Below are positions 8,354-16,902 of a DNA stretch of 64,000 nucleotides, in pieces; the first letter of the stretch is position 1, and the number at the start of each line of letters is the position of its first letter. The notes below the pieces were generated by a model. It ran no database searches. It was not told the origin of the DNA and saw only the letters and a list, made by a program, of their open reading frames with translations. The translations under genes were made by a program, and so were the position numbers. Origin of the DNA: an uncultured Raoultella sp. (GTDB lineage: Bacteria > Pseudomonadota > Gammaproteobacteria > Enterobacterales > Enterobacteriaceae); the NCBI GenBank assembly GCA_900759445.1, contig CAAEVH010000056.1, positions 121,214 through 185,213 of the forward strand. The letters are read 5' to 3'.

Positions 8354-8577
8354 TTTGTGATGACGAGCGCAATTCGCCATAAAATGTTGCTCTGGATCGC
8401 GGTTTTACCGCTCTGTCACCTGGCATCTCGAGGCGATCTTTGTTTTCATGCCCACTTTTTGCGTTTTGCCGTCCTTTTTCAAAGTTAAATTAACTCATTG
8501 TATTTTATTATTTTTATATCTTTTCTTGCGCATCGCTCCGTGATCGGTTTTGCATTTTTGATAAATAGATGGTGAAA

Positions 8578-8597
8578 ATATGAAACGTTGTTTTAAT
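8578..8597 (+). promoter_or_regulatory. KdgR-type operator for kduD
   Basis: ATATGAAACGTTGTTTTAAT matches the KdgR pattern TGAAAC-N3-GTTTCA with one mismatch. It sits about 185 bases before the kduD ATG. Confidence 0.7.
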
Positions 8598-8782
8598 AAA
8601 AATTGAAAACACCTTTCCTCGGGGGTAAGATGTCGACACCAGTAAAACGAAACTGTGTTTTATTTTTAAGGTGGGTAATACCCAGAGCGTTTTCCCTGGC
8701 GTAAGCAACCGTGAGGGATGCGGATCGGACAAATAGAACCTTGCCTGTGTTGTACGGGCTCTGAAAGATTAAGGAACAAAGT

Positions 8783-9544
8783 ATGATACTTGATGCATTC
8801 TCTCTACAGGGTAAAGTGGCTGTTGTCACCGGCTGCGATACCGGTCTGGGTCAGGGTATGGCGCTCGGTCTGGCCGAAGCGGGCTGCGATATTGTCGGCA
8901 TTAATATTGTTGAGCCGGTGGAAACGATTGAGCGTGTTACCGCGCTGGGACGTCGTTTCCTGAGCCTGACCGCCGATTTGCGCCAGATTGACGGTATTCC
9001 TCAACTGCTTGAGCGCGCGGTTGCCGAATTCGGTCATATCGATATTCTGGTCAACAACGCCGGTCTGATTCGCCGTCAGGATGCCCTTGAATTCAGTGAG
9101 AAAGACTGGGATGACGTGATGGATCTGAACATCAAGACCGTGTTCTTTATGTCTCAGGCGGCGGCGAAGCACTTTATTGCCCAGGGTAACGGCGGCAAGA
9201 TCATTAACATCGCGTCGATGCTCTCTTTCCAGGGCGGTATTCGCGTACCGTCCTACACCGCATCAAAAAGCGGCGTGATGGGGGTGACCCGTCTGCTGGC
9301 GAACGAGTGGGCGAAGTACAACATCAACGTCAATGCGATTGCGCCGGGCTATATGGCGACCAACAACACCCAGCAGCTGCGCTCCGATGAACAGCGTAGC
9401 GCGGAAATTCTTGACCGCATTCCGGCAGGGCGCTGGGGCTTACCGGACGATCTGAAAGGGCCGGTGGTCTTTCTCTCCTCCAGCGCATCGGATTACATTA
9501 ACGGCTACACCGTGGCGGTCGATGGCGGCTGGCTGGCGCGCTAA
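8783..9544 (+). CDS. kduD: KduD, 2-dehydro-3-deoxy-D-gluconate (DKII) dehydrogenase
   Basis: A 253-residue short-chain dehydrogenase, the same length as E. coli KduD. It interconverts 2,5-diketo-3-deoxygluconate and 2-keto-3-deoxygluconate with NAD(H), the step before KDG kinase. The nucleotide-binding TGCDTGLGQG is at about 17-26, NNAG near 90, and the catalytic pair is Tyr158 and Lys162 in YTASK. An AAGGA site precedes the ATG. It is followed by a strong terminator, so it is transcribed alone. KduI, which normally makes its substrate and is often the neighbouring gene, is not in this window. Confidence 0.93.
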   Translation: MILDAFSLQGKVAVVTGCDTGLGQGMALGLAEAGCDIVGINIVEPVETIERVTALGRRFLSLTADLRQIDGIPQLLERAVAEFGHIDILVNNAGLIRRQDALEFSEKDWDDVMDLNIKTVFFMSQAAAKHFIAQGNGGKIINIASMLSFQGGIRVPSYTASKSGVMGVTRLLANEWAKYNINVNAIAPGYMATNNTQQLRSDEQRSAEILDRIPAGRWGLPDDLKGPVVFLSSSASDYINGYTVAVDGGWLAR

Positions 9545-9565
9545 GCTCGCGCGGCGACAGGCGAT

Positions 9566-9594
9566 AAACCCTGCTGTGACGGCAGGGTTTTTTT
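9566..9594 (+). terminator. Intrinsic terminator of kduD
   Basis: AAACCCTGC-TGTGAC-GGCAGGGTT followed by T7, about 20 bases after the stop. Confidence 0.9.
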
Positions 9595-9794
9595 ATGCCT
9601 GGCGGCGGTGGGCCAGGTCACTTCACCATGCGGCAACCGGCGCAACAGCGATAAAAAATGAACATTAATTATCCATATTGAGATGGCTCTTAATTTGAAG
9701 ATCGTCCATATCATTTCGTCATGCTTTCAGCTATATACCAATAAATAAAGGGAGTTAATAAACAGTGATTGATGAAACGGCAATAATAGAAAGT

Positions 9795-9839
9795 TTAATG
9801 TCCATCACAAAACAACTCCTTCCAGCTATTTAATCCATA
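9795..9839 (+). promoter_or_regulatory. AraC half site and possible CRP site upstream of araE
   Basis: CAGCTATTTAATCCATA (9823-9839) closely matches the AraC half-site TAGCATTTTTATCCATA. Just upstream, TTTAATGTCCATCACA (9795-9810) has a good right CRP arm. The remaining bases before araE (to 9922) resemble the E. coli araE leader by memory. Elsewhere in the 378-base gap from 9545 I see only the kduD terminator and AT-rich sequence. A second AraC half site in the correct spacing was not clear. Confidence 0.5.
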
Positions 9840-9922
9840 TCTTTGACGTCTCCTCCCTGACACTTTGTCGCGTCGATCGCGTACTTTCACTGAACGTCTT
9901 ACTTTGCTCAGGCAGGAAAAAA

Positions 9923-11341
9923 ATGACCTCAATCAGTGACGGCACGACGGTCCTGGCGCGTAGCCAGCGTGATACCCGACGCATGAACCAGTTTGTCTCT
10001 ATTGCCGCTGCGGTGGCTGGATTGCTTTTTGGCCTCGATATAGGGGTGATTGCCGGGGCGTTGCCCTTTATTACCGACCATTTTGTCTTATCCAGCCGGC
10101 TGCAGGAGTGGGTGGTCAGCAGCATGATGCTTGGGGCGGCGGTTGGCGCGCTGTTCAACGGCTGGCTCTCCTTCCGACTGGGACGTAAATACAGTCTGAT
10201 GGCGGGGGCGGTACTGTTTGTGGCCGGGTCGGTCGGATCGGCGTTTGCCGCGAGTGTCGAAATGCTGCTGGCGGCAAGGATCATTCTCGGTATCGCCGTG
10301 GGGATCGCCTCGTATACCGCGCCGCTGTATCTTTCTGAAATGGCGAGTGAAAATGTGCGCGGCAAGATGATCAGTATGTATCAGCTGATGGTAACGCTGG
10401 GGATCGTCATGGCCTTCCTGTCCGATACCGCATTCAGCTACAGCGGTAACTGGCGGGCGATGCTGGGCGTTCTGGCGCTGCCGGCGCTCCTGCTGATGGT
10501 TCTGGTGATTTTCCTGCCGAACAGCCCGCGCTGGCTGGCTGAAAAGGGGCGCCACGTCGAAGCGGAAGAGGTGCTGCGTATGCTGCGCGATACTTCGGAA
10601 AAAGCCCGTGATGAGCTCAATGAAATCCGCGAAAGCCTGAAGCTTAAGCAAGGCGGCTGGGCGCTGTTTAAGATCAATCGCAACGTCCGCCGCGCGGTCT
10701 TCCTTGGCATGCTGTTACAGGCGATGCAGCAATTTACCGGCATGAATATCATCATGTACTACGCGCCGCGTATTTTTAAAATGGCCGGCTTCACCACCAC
10801 CGAGCAGCAGATGGTTGCCACGCTGGTAGTGGGCCTGACCTTTATGTTTGCGACCTTTATCGCGGTCTTTACCGTCGATAAAGCGGGGCGTAAACCGGCG
10901 CTGAAAATCGGCTTTAGCGTGATGGCTATCGGAACGCTGGTGCTGGGCTACTGCCTGATGCAGTTTGATAACGGTACCGCCTCCAGCGGGCTGTCCTGGC
11001 TTTCCGTCGGCATGACCATGATGTGCATTGCAGGCTATGCGATGAGCGCCGCGCCGGTGGTGTGGATCCTGTGTTCGGAAATTCAGCCGCTGAAATGCCG
11101 CGACTTTGGCATCACCTGTTCGACCACCACCAACTGGGTGTCGAACATGATTATCGGCGCCACCTTCCTGACGCTGCTGGATACGATTGGCGCAGCGGGG
11201 ACCTTCTGGCTCTACACCGCGCTGAACGTGGCGTTTATCGGCGTGACGTTCTGGCTGATTCCGGAAACCAAAAACGTCACGCTCGAACATATTGAGCGCC
11301 GACTGATGTCCGGCGAAAAGCTGCGCAATATCGGTAATTAA
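9923..11341 (+). CDS. araE: AraE, arabinose:proton symporter
   Basis: A 472-residue major facilitator sugar porter with 12 hydrophobic segments, the same length as E. coli AraE and nearly identical to it over long stretches (for example [15 protein letters not shown] and [16 protein letters not shown]). It imports L-arabinose with a proton at the inner membrane. Family motifs include FRLGRKYS after segment 2, PNSPRWL before the central loop and PETKN near the C-terminus. The AraC-type half site upstream agrees with arabinose induction. Its stop codon directly abuts the stop of the convergent cscR-like gene with no spacer and no terminator. Confidence 0.96.
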   Translation: MTSISDGTTVLARSQRDTRRMNQFVSIAAAVAGLLFGLDIGVIAGALPFITDHFVLSSRLQEWVVSSMMLGAAVGALFNGWLSFRLGRKYSLMAGAVLFVAGSVGSAFAASVEMLLAARIILGIAVGIASYTAPLYLSEMASENVRGKMISMYQLMVTLGIVMAFLSDTAFSYSGNWRAMLGVLALPALLLMVLVIFLPNSPRWLAEKGRHVEAEEVLRMLRDTSEKARDELNEIRESLKLKQGGWALFKINRNVRRAVFLGMLLQAMQQFTGMNIIMYYAPRIFKMAGFTTTEQQMVATLVVGLTFMFATFIAVFTVDKAGRKPALKIGFSVMAIGTLVLGYCLMQFDNGTASSGLSWLSVGMTMMCIAGYAMSAAPVVWILCSEIQPLKCRDFGITCSTTTNWVSNMIIGATFLTLLDTIGAAGTFWLYTALNVAFIGVTFWLIPETKNVTLEHIERRLMSGEKLRNIGN

Positions 11342-12337
11342 TCACAAGGATGCTCTGGGCAGCCACGGACTGGCTACGCGTACCGTTTCCCGATGGTTAT
11401 CACCGTGAATAATATGCAGGGCGCTCAGGCGCCCGATGTCATAGTGCGGCAGCTGCACCGTCGATAGCGGCGGTAAAAACAGATCGCCAATGCCGACCAT
11501 ATTATCGTAGCCCAGCACCGCAACGTCCTGCGGAATCCGCAATCCTTGCGCCAGCAGCGTCTGATAGACCATAAAAGCGATACGATCGTTGCCGCAGATA
11601 ATCGAATCGAACGACGGTTTCCCCCGGCGGAGATGGGCCTGCACCACGGCGGGAATATCTTGATAGTGCTGATCGCCCCAGGTCATATAGCTGTGCACCA
11701 ACGTATCCGGATCGATACCGGCTTCGCGGCAGGCGCGCTCCAGCCCGTGGCGGCGGCGCACGGTGGCAAGATGGTTGGCCGGGAGATGTAAACAGAGCGG
11801 GTTACGGTAGCCTGCGGCGAGCAGCGCTTTTACCGCAGCGTACTGACCCTGCTCATCATCAGGAATATAGCTGGCGACCGGGTCGTTAAGACTTTCGCAG
11901 TTGGCGAGGACGCAGGGGAGCGTCAGCAGCTTGGCCGGGACGGGGACCTGGCGCAGCCCCATGGTGGTGTAGATGATACCGTCAGGACGGTGGGAGAGCA
12001 GCAGATCGACGATGGTTTCCGGACTATCATCGGAAAACATATTCACTACGAAGCTGTTCCAGCCATGCGCGCGGGCGGTCTCTTCGATAGATAACGTGAT
12101 CTCAACCGAAAACGGCGTGGTGACGGTATCCAGTGCCAGTACGCCAATGGTATTCGGCGTGGCGCGCGCGCCGCGGATTTTCTTGGCTGACAGGTCGGGG
12201 ACATAGTTGGTCTGTTCGATAGCCGCCTGAACGCGAGCCAACGTCTCGGGTTTCAGACGTTCCGGGTTGTTCAGCGCCCGTGAAACCGTCATCAGAGATA
12301 CGTTTGCCAGTTTTGCCACATCTTTCAAGGATGCCAT
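11342..12337 (-). CDS. cscR: LacI-family repressor, CscR-like
   Basis: A 331-residue LacI-type regulator. The helix-turn-helix is MASLKDVAKLANVSLMTVSR at the N-terminus, followed by the hinge (YVPDLSAKKIRG near 50-61) and a periplasmic-binding-protein-like sugar domain. It resembles E. coli CscR, the sucrose-operon repressor, through features such as TPFSVEI, HRPDGIIYTTMGLRQ and LFLPPLSTVQLPH. It is divergent from the permease-hydrolase-porin genes and most likely represses them from two GTTAACGTTAAC-type operators. The inducer is inferred to be fructose or a fructoside. Its 3' end touches the araE stop. Confidence 0.82.
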   Translation of the reverse strand: MASLKDVAKLANVSLMTVSRALNNPERLKPETLARVQAAIEQTNYVPDLSAKKIRGARATPNTIGVLALDTVTTPFSVEITLSIEETARAHGWNSFVVNMFSDDSPETIVDLLLSHRPDGIIYTTMGLRQVPVPAKLLTLPCVLANCESLNDPVASYIPDDEQGQYAAVKALLAAGYRNPLCLHLPANHLATVRRRHGLERACREAGIDPDTLVHSYMTWGDQHYQDIPAVVQAHLRRGKPSFDSIICGNDRIAFMVYQTLLAQGLRIPQDVAVLGYDNMVGIGDLFLPPLSTVQLPHYDIGRLSALHIIHGDNHRETVRVASPWLPRASL

Positions 12338-12401
12338 ATTTCACACTCCACCGTTGCCGCATGCAACAGGCTATACAACTAAGTTGCTGATGTAAAAGGA
12401 T

Positions 12402-12422
12402 CATACGATATTCTATCGTATG
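12402..12422. promoter_or_regulatory. Perfect palindrome in the cscR leader region
   Basis: CATACGATA, spacer TTC, TATCGTATG: nine-base arms with no mismatch, 65 bases upstream of the cscR-like start. It resembles neither a LacI nor a CRP site. It could be an operator for an unknown regulator or an RNA hairpin in the leader. Confidence 0.5.
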
Positions 12423-12448
12423 CCGTGTTCTCTCCGTGGGCCGGATTA

Positions 12449-12464
12449 TTTGATCGCGATCGCA
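12449..12464 (+). promoter_or_regulatory. CRP-type site in the cscR / cscB divergent region
   Basis: TTTGATCGCGATCGCA matches TGTGA-N6-TCACA at eight of ten positions and is highly symmetric. A second partial match (TGTGATTAACATCATG) starts at 12489. Confidence 0.5.
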
Positions 12465-12474
12465 CCCTTGTTAT

Positions 12475-12486
12475 GTTAACGTTAAC
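12475..12486. promoter_or_regulatory. Putative CscR operator 1
   Basis: GTTAACGTTAAC is a perfect 12-base palindrome with the central CG expected for LacI/GalR-type operators. Confidence 0.6.
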
Positions 12487-12538
12487 TTTTGTGATTAACA
12501 TCATGTATCTCAGTAAAACGGCATGATTTATGTTTTTT

Positions 12539-12550
12539 GTTAACGTTACC
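12539..12550. promoter_or_regulatory. Putative CscR operator 2
   Basis: GTTAACGTTACC repeats operator 1 with one change, centred 64 bases from it (about six DNA turns) and 32 bases before the permease start. The spacing allows looping by a tetrameric or paired repressor. Confidence 0.6.
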
Positions 12551-12581
12551 ATTGCATGCATTACCCCTACACGAGAATGTC

Positions 12582-13823
12582 ATGATGAAAGCCCATCACT
12601 CTCACAGCTATCCGCTCCTCAGCGCCTTACTGTTTTTCTTTTTTGTTACCTGGTCCTCTTCCGGCTCATTGCTCTCTATCTGGTTGCACCAGGAAGTCGG
12701 GCTCAAGGCGGGGGACACCGGGATCATCTACGCCGTGCTTTCCGTATCAGCGCTGTTTGCCCAGGTGTGTTACGGCTTTATTCAGGACAAGCTCGGGCTG
12801 CGTAAAAACCTGCTGTGGTATATCACCGTGCTACTGATTCTCTCCGGGCCGGCCTATCTGCTGTTTGGTTATCTGCTGAAAATAAACGTGCTGCTCGGCA
12901 GTATTTTTGGCGGGATCTATATCGGCTTAACCTTTAACGGCGGCATCGGGGTTCTCGAATCCTATACCGAACGCGTGGCGCGCCAGAGCCAGTTTGAATT
13001 TGGTCGGGCGCGTATGTGGGGATCGCTGGGTTGGGCGGTGGCGACCTTTTTTGCCGGACTGCTGTTTAACATCAATCCGAAACTTAACTTTGCGGTCGCC
13101 AGCTGTTCCGGCCTGGTATTCTTTGTTCTGCTGGCGCGGCTGCGGGTCTCCTCCGCACCGCAGGCCATGCAGGAAGCGATCTCGGGCGGCAAAGTGACGC
13201 TGGAGGATGCGCTGCGTCTGCTGACGCTGCCGCGTTTCTGGGCGCTGGTCTTTTTTGTCGTCGGGACCTGCATTTACGGCGTCTACGACCAACAGTTCCC
13301 GGTCTACTTTTCCTCGCAGTTCGCAACCTTGCAGGAAGGGAACGCGATGTACGGCTACCTGAATTCTTTCCAGGTATTCCTCGAAGCGGCCGGGATGTTC
13401 TGCGCGCCGTGGCTGGTTAACCGTATTGGCGCGAAAAACGGCCTGATTTTCGCCGGGATGGTCATGGCATTACGTATGGTGGCCTCCGGGCTGGTGGAAG
13501 GGCCGCTGCTGATTTCCATCACCAAACTGCTCCATGCGGTGGAGCTGCCGGTACTACTGGTCGCCATCTTTAAATACAACAGCTTAAACTTTGATAAACG
13601 CCTCTCTTCCACGCTGTACCTGGTGGGCTTTGCCTGCACCAGCTCGGTCATTGCCACGGTGCTGTCGCCGCTGGCGGGCTACAGCTACGAGAAATACGGC
13701 TTCGCCCAGTCCTATCTGATTATGGGACTGCTGGTGTTCTGCACCACCTTTATCTCCATTTTCTTGTTGCGATCCAGTCGCTCATCTTCGGATCCGATGA
13801 TGTCGCAACCCTCCGCTATCTGA
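12582..13823 (+). CDS. cscB: Oligosaccharide:H+ symporter, CscB/RafB-like
   Basis: A 413-residue major facilitator protein of the LacY/CscB/RafB group with 12 hydrophobic segments. Group marks include QDKLGLRKNLLWYI after segment 2, EFGRARMWGSLGWA, YDQQFPVYF and MYGYLNSFQVFLEA, and FDKRLSSTLYLVGF near the end. It would import sucrose or a related fructose- or galactose-containing oligosaccharide with a proton. Features are split between CscB (YGYLNSFQV) and RafB (GLKAGDTGIIY), so the substrate is open. The frame extends upstream, but the repressor operators lie there, so the start is placed at 12582 (or 12585). The GH32 gene follows within 18 bases. Confidence 0.83.
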   Translation: MMKAHHSHSYPLLSALLFFFFVTWSSSGSLLSIWLHQEVGLKAGDTGIIYAVLSVSALFAQVCYGFIQDKLGLRKNLLWYITVLLILSGPAYLLFGYLLKINVLLGSIFGGIYIGLTFNGGIGVLESYTERVARQSQFEFGRARMWGSLGWAVATFFAGLLFNINPKLNFAVASCSGLVFFVLLARLRVSSAPQAMQEAISGGKVTLEDALRLLTLPRFWALVFFVVGTCIYGVYDQQFPVYFSSQFATLQEGNAMYGYLNSFQVFLEAAGMFCAPWLVNRIGAKNGLIFAGMVMALRMVASGLVEGPLLISITKLLHAVELPVLLVAIFKYNSLNFDKRLSSTLYLVGFACTSSVIATVLSPLAGYSYEKYGFAQSYLIMGLLVFCTTFISIFLLRSSRSSSDPMMSQPSAI

Positions 13824-13841
13824 ATGAAAAGAGTGAAGAAT

Positions 13842-15275
13842 ATGATGTATACCGTTGCTAACGCTGAACAGGAACTGCAGGCGAAACGCGAGGCGTTAAA
13901 CCTGCGCTGGTACCCACGCTACCATCTCGCCGCCCGTGCGGGCTGGATCAACGATCCCAATGGTCTGGTCTGGTTTGACGGCTGGTATCACGCCTTTTAT
14001 CAGCATCATCCTTACTCCACGCAGTGGGGGCCGATGCACTGGGGTCATGCGCGCAGCAAGGATTTAGTCCATTGGGAACACCTGCCGGTGGCGCTGGCGC
14101 CGGAAGGGCCGGAGGATAAAGATGGCTGCTTCTCCGGTTCGGCGGTGGTGGACGGCGATACGCTGGCGCTGATCTATACCGGGCATAAATTCCACGGCGA
14201 TCCCAGCGACGAAGAGAATCTCTATCAGGTGCAGTGTCTGGCCACCAGTCGCGACGGCATTCACTTTGAGCGTCAGGGGATGGTACTGGATACGCCGCCG
14301 GGACTGCATCACTTCCGCGACCCGAAGGTGTGGCGCGTCGGCGACAGCTGGTACATGATCGTCGGCGCCCGCGTCGGCGATACCGGTCAGGTGCGCCTGT
14401 ACCGCTCGGACGATCTGCATCAGTGGCATGAGGAAGGGGTCCTCGACGAAGCGGAAGAGAAGATGGGCTATATGTGGGAATGCCCGGACTTCTTCACCCT
14501 CGGCGATAAGCACGTGCTGATGTTCTCTCCGCAGGGGCTGGCGGCGCAGGGCTACGAGAACCGTAATTTATTCCAGAGCGGCTACCTGCTCGGCGACTGG
14601 CAGTCCGGACAGCGCTTTGCGCGTGAAGGTCAGTTTGTTGAAATGGACCACGGGCATGACTTTTATGCTCCGCAAAGCTTCGAAACGCCCGACGGCCGCC
14701 GTATCGTCATCGGCTGGCTGGATATGTGGGAATCACCGATGCCGGAACAGCAGGACGGCTGGGCAGGAATGCTCTCTCTCCCGCGTGAGCTGAGCCTGAG
14801 TGAGGACAACCGTCTGCAAATGCGTCCGGCGAAAGAGGTGGAGTGTTTGCGTCGCGCCTGGTTCCCGTGGCCGGTCAGCACCGTGAAGAATCAGCAGTTG
14901 CTGATGGTGGAAAACTGCGATGCGATGGAGGTGATCCTGCACTGGGACTGCGCCAACAGCACCGCCGAACAATATGGACTGAGCTTTGGCGACGGTCTAC
15001 GCGTCTACGTTGACGCGCAGATGCAGCGTCTGGTGCTCGAACGCCACTATCCGCAGTACGGCCTGTGTGGCGTACGCAGCGTACCGCTCACCGCCGCTGC
15101 GCCGCTGAAACTGCGCCTGTTCTTTGATAGCTCCTCGGTTGAGGTCTTCGTCAATGATGGCGAGGCCTGCCTGAGTAGCCGTATTTATCCGGACGCTTCC
15201 CGCCGGGAATTATCATTATTTGCCTGGAGCGGTACCGCTTTATTATCTGAGGGCGGCGCCTGGCAGTTAGAATAA
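13842..15275 (+). CDS. cscA: GH32 beta-fructosidase (sucrose hydrolase), CscA-like
   Basis: A 477-residue glycoside hydrolase of family 32, the same length as E. coli CscA. The nucleophile aspartate is in WINDPNG (residue about 38), the RDP motif in HHFRDPKVW, and the acid/base glutamate in MWECPDFF (about 213); a GH32 C-terminal beta-sandwich ends with DSSSVEVFVNDGE. There is no signal peptide, so it cleaves imported sucrose or fructo-oligosaccharide in the cytoplasm. An in-frame ATG at 13824 overlaps the permease end but lacks a ribosome site, while 13842/13845 follow GAGTGAAG. It is the second gene of the permease-hydrolase-porin unit. Confidence 0.88.
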   Translation: MMYTVANAEQELQAKREALNLRWYPRYHLAARAGWINDPNGLVWFDGWYHAFYQHHPYSTQWGPMHWGHARSKDLVHWEHLPVALAPEGPEDKDGCFSGSAVVDGDTLALIYTGHKFHGDPSDEENLYQVQCLATSRDGIHFERQGMVLDTPPGLHHFRDPKVWRVGDSWYMIVGARVGDTGQVRLYRSDDLHQWHEEGVLDEAEEKMGYMWECPDFFTLGDKHVLMFSPQGLAAQGYENRNLFQSGYLLGDWQSGQRFAREGQFVEMDHGHDFYAPQSFETPDGRRIVIGWLDMWESPMPEQQDGWAGMLSLPRELSLSEDNRLQMRPAKEVECLRRAWFPWPVSTVKNQQLLMVENCDAMEVILHWDCANSTAEQYGLSFGDGLRVYVDAQMQRLVLERHYPQYGLCGVRSVPLTAAAPLKLRLFFDSSSVEVFVNDGEACLSSRIYPDASRRELSLFAWSGTALLSEGGAWQLE

Positions 15276-15292
15276 ATAAACTCAATGTTGTT

Positions 15293-15324
15293 AATAACCC
15301 GTCCGCGGCGACGGGCGGGTTATT
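15293..15324 (+). terminator. Hairpin between the GH32 and porin genes
   Basis: AATAACCCG / CGGGTTATT arms around a GC-rich loop, with only a weak T-rich tail. It may damp transcription into the porin gene or protect the upstream message. Confidence 0.45.
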
Positions 15325-15399
15325 ATTGTCATCGTCGTCGCCGGTTTTATCCATAAATAAAAAATTTCATTTAATTAAATAATAAGAAAGGGTTTACCG

Positions 15400-16743
15400 A
15401 TGAAAAAGATCTGGGTCGGATGTATTGTGACGTCTTTATTTACCCCTCTGGCTAATGCGCAGGCGCCGTTATCTCTTGAGGAGCGGCTGGCGCAAATGGA
15501 GCAGCGGCTCAAGGCGACCGAACAGCGGGCGGCCAGCGCGGAGGCGGAAATTAAGACGCTTAAAGGCCAGCAGACGCCAGCGACGGTGGCCAGCGTTGCA
15601 CCGGCTAAACCGGCTTTACAGCTTAATGATTATGGCGAATTAAAATTCTATGGCGACGTTGAATTTAATATGGATGGCGCCAGCCGCACCGGTAGCCTGA
15701 CGTCGGTGAAAACCAGTGCTAATAAAAACTGGGCGCCGGGAGATAAAGAACGCTGGGATATTAACGGCCGTATTCTGCTGGGCTTTGATGGCCTGCGTAA
15801 AGGCGCTGACGGGAAATATGCTGGCTTCAGCGTGCAGCCGCTGGCGGATATGACCGGGAAAATGAATCTCGATGATGCGGCATTCTTCTTTGGCCGCCAG
15901 GATGACTGGAAAATTAAAGTGGGGCGTTTTGAAGCCTATGATATGTTCCCGCTGAATCAGGATACCTTTATTGAGTATTCCGGTAATACGGCCAACGATC
16001 TGTACAGCGACGGCTACGGCTATATCTATATGATGAAAGAGGGACGCGGGCGTAGCAGCAGCGGCGGCAACTTTCTGCTCAGCAAAACGCTGGATAACTG
16101 GTACTTTGAGCTGAATACGCTGGTGGAGGACGGCAGCTCGCTGTTCGTCAACCGCAGCTATCACGGCAACGCGCTGGATAATCGCAAAAACGTCGCCTAT
16201 GTTCGCCCGGTGGTGGCCTGGCAGTCCGGCGCCTGGTCGGTGGCGGCTGCGGCGGAGAGCAACCTGGTGAATAACGCCTACGGTTATGACAAGCAAAATG
16301 GCGGCTGGGTCGACCAGTCAAATCGTACCGGTTACGGGATGACCATGAGCTGGAACACGCTGAAAACCGATGCCGAAAATGGCGCGGTGGTGAATCTGAG
16401 TACCGCCTATCTCGACGCGGCGGATGAGAAAGATTTCAGCGCCGGTATCAACGCATTATGGCATCGTGTAGAGCTGGGCTATATCTATGCGCATAACAAA
16501 ATCGACCAGTTCAATATGTCCGGGGTGAGCGGGGAATGTGACGGCGACTGCGCGATTCTGGCGCCGGGACGTTATGACATTCACACCATTCATACCTCAT
16601 GGCAACTGCCGAATATTATGGATATGCCGAACTTTAATATCTATCTCGGGGCCTATGCCTCCTGGCTGGACTCTTCGGCGGCGAAAACCGGCAGTACGGA
16701 TGACCGCTACGGTGCCCGCGTTCGCTTCAAATATTTCTTCTGA
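15400..16743 (+). CDS. RafY-like glycoporin
   Basis: A 447-residue outer-membrane protein. It has a signal peptide (MKKIWVGCIVTSLFTPLANA), a short coiled coil (about residues 26-52, SLEERLAQMEQRLKATEQRA) and a long beta-barrel ending VRFKYFF. The layout and sequence fit the RafY glycoporin family (Porin_8), whose coiled coil resembles that of ScrY. It should let sucrose, raffinose or fructo-oligosaccharides cross the outer membrane for the CscB/RafB-like permease. The coiled coil probably forms a periplasmic trimer stalk. Having a wide glycoporin beside a csc-type permease and hydrolase suggests substrates larger than sucrose. It ends a three-gene unit and faces the second ogl gene across a REP-like repeat. 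Confidence 0.82.
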   Translation: MKKIWVGCIVTSLFTPLANAQAPLSLEERLAQMEQRLKATEQRAASAEAEIKTLKGQQTPATVASVAPAKPALQLNDYGELKFYGDVEFNMDGASRTGSLTSVKTSANKNWAPGDKERWDINGRILLGFDGLRKGADGKYAGFSVQPLADMTGKMNLDDAAFFFGRQDDWKIKVGRFEAYDMFPLNQDTFIEYSGNTANDLYSDGYGYIYMMKEGRGRSSSGGNFLLSKTLDNWYFELNTLVEDGSSLFVNRSYHGNALDNRKNVAYVRPVVAWQSGAWSVAAAAESNLVNNAYGYDKQNGGWVDQSNRTGYGMTMSWNTLKTDAENGAVVNLSTAYLDAADEKDFSAGINALWHRVELGYIYAHNKIDQFNMSGVSGECDGDCAILAPGRYDIHTIHTSWQLPNIMDMPNFNIYLGAYASWLDSSAAKTGSTDDRYGARVRFKYFF

Positions 16744-16757
16744 CAGGGCTCCCGGGT

Positions 16758-16850
16758 CGCGGCATAAACGCCGCGCCTGGGCTACCGGCCCGCGGACGGC
16801 GGACGGCGGTGAACTCGTAGCCCCGCTAAGGCGTCAGCCGCCAGCGGGGG
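16758..16850. repeat. REP-like inverted repeats between rafY-like gene and ogl2
   Basis: CGCGGC-ATAAAC-GCCGCG (16758-16775), followed by GTAGCCCCGCTAAGGCGTCA and its complementary arm CCAGCGGGG (16817-16850). The latter resembles the units at 33.0-33.1 kb. It fills the convergent gap and may serve as a two-way terminator. Confidence 0.6.
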
Positions 16851-16902
16851 AGATCGTCAGAGGCTGGTCTGGATTGGGTTTCCCGGAGGCGATGTTGCAT
16901 GA

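Larger units (their letters stand above)
8246..8782. promoter_or_regulatory. Divergent ogl / kduD regulatory region
   Basis: This 537-base intergenic stretch contains two KdgR-type palindromes, one near each gene, and a TGTGA half site (8356-8360) that could be part of a CRP site for ogl. I saw no kduI and no convincing small gene here. Confidence 0.6.

Noticed and set aside
9790..9806. Second AraC half site upstream of araE
   Set aside because: The match is moderate and its distance to the better half site is 33 bases instead of 21, so it does not form a normal I1-I2 pair.
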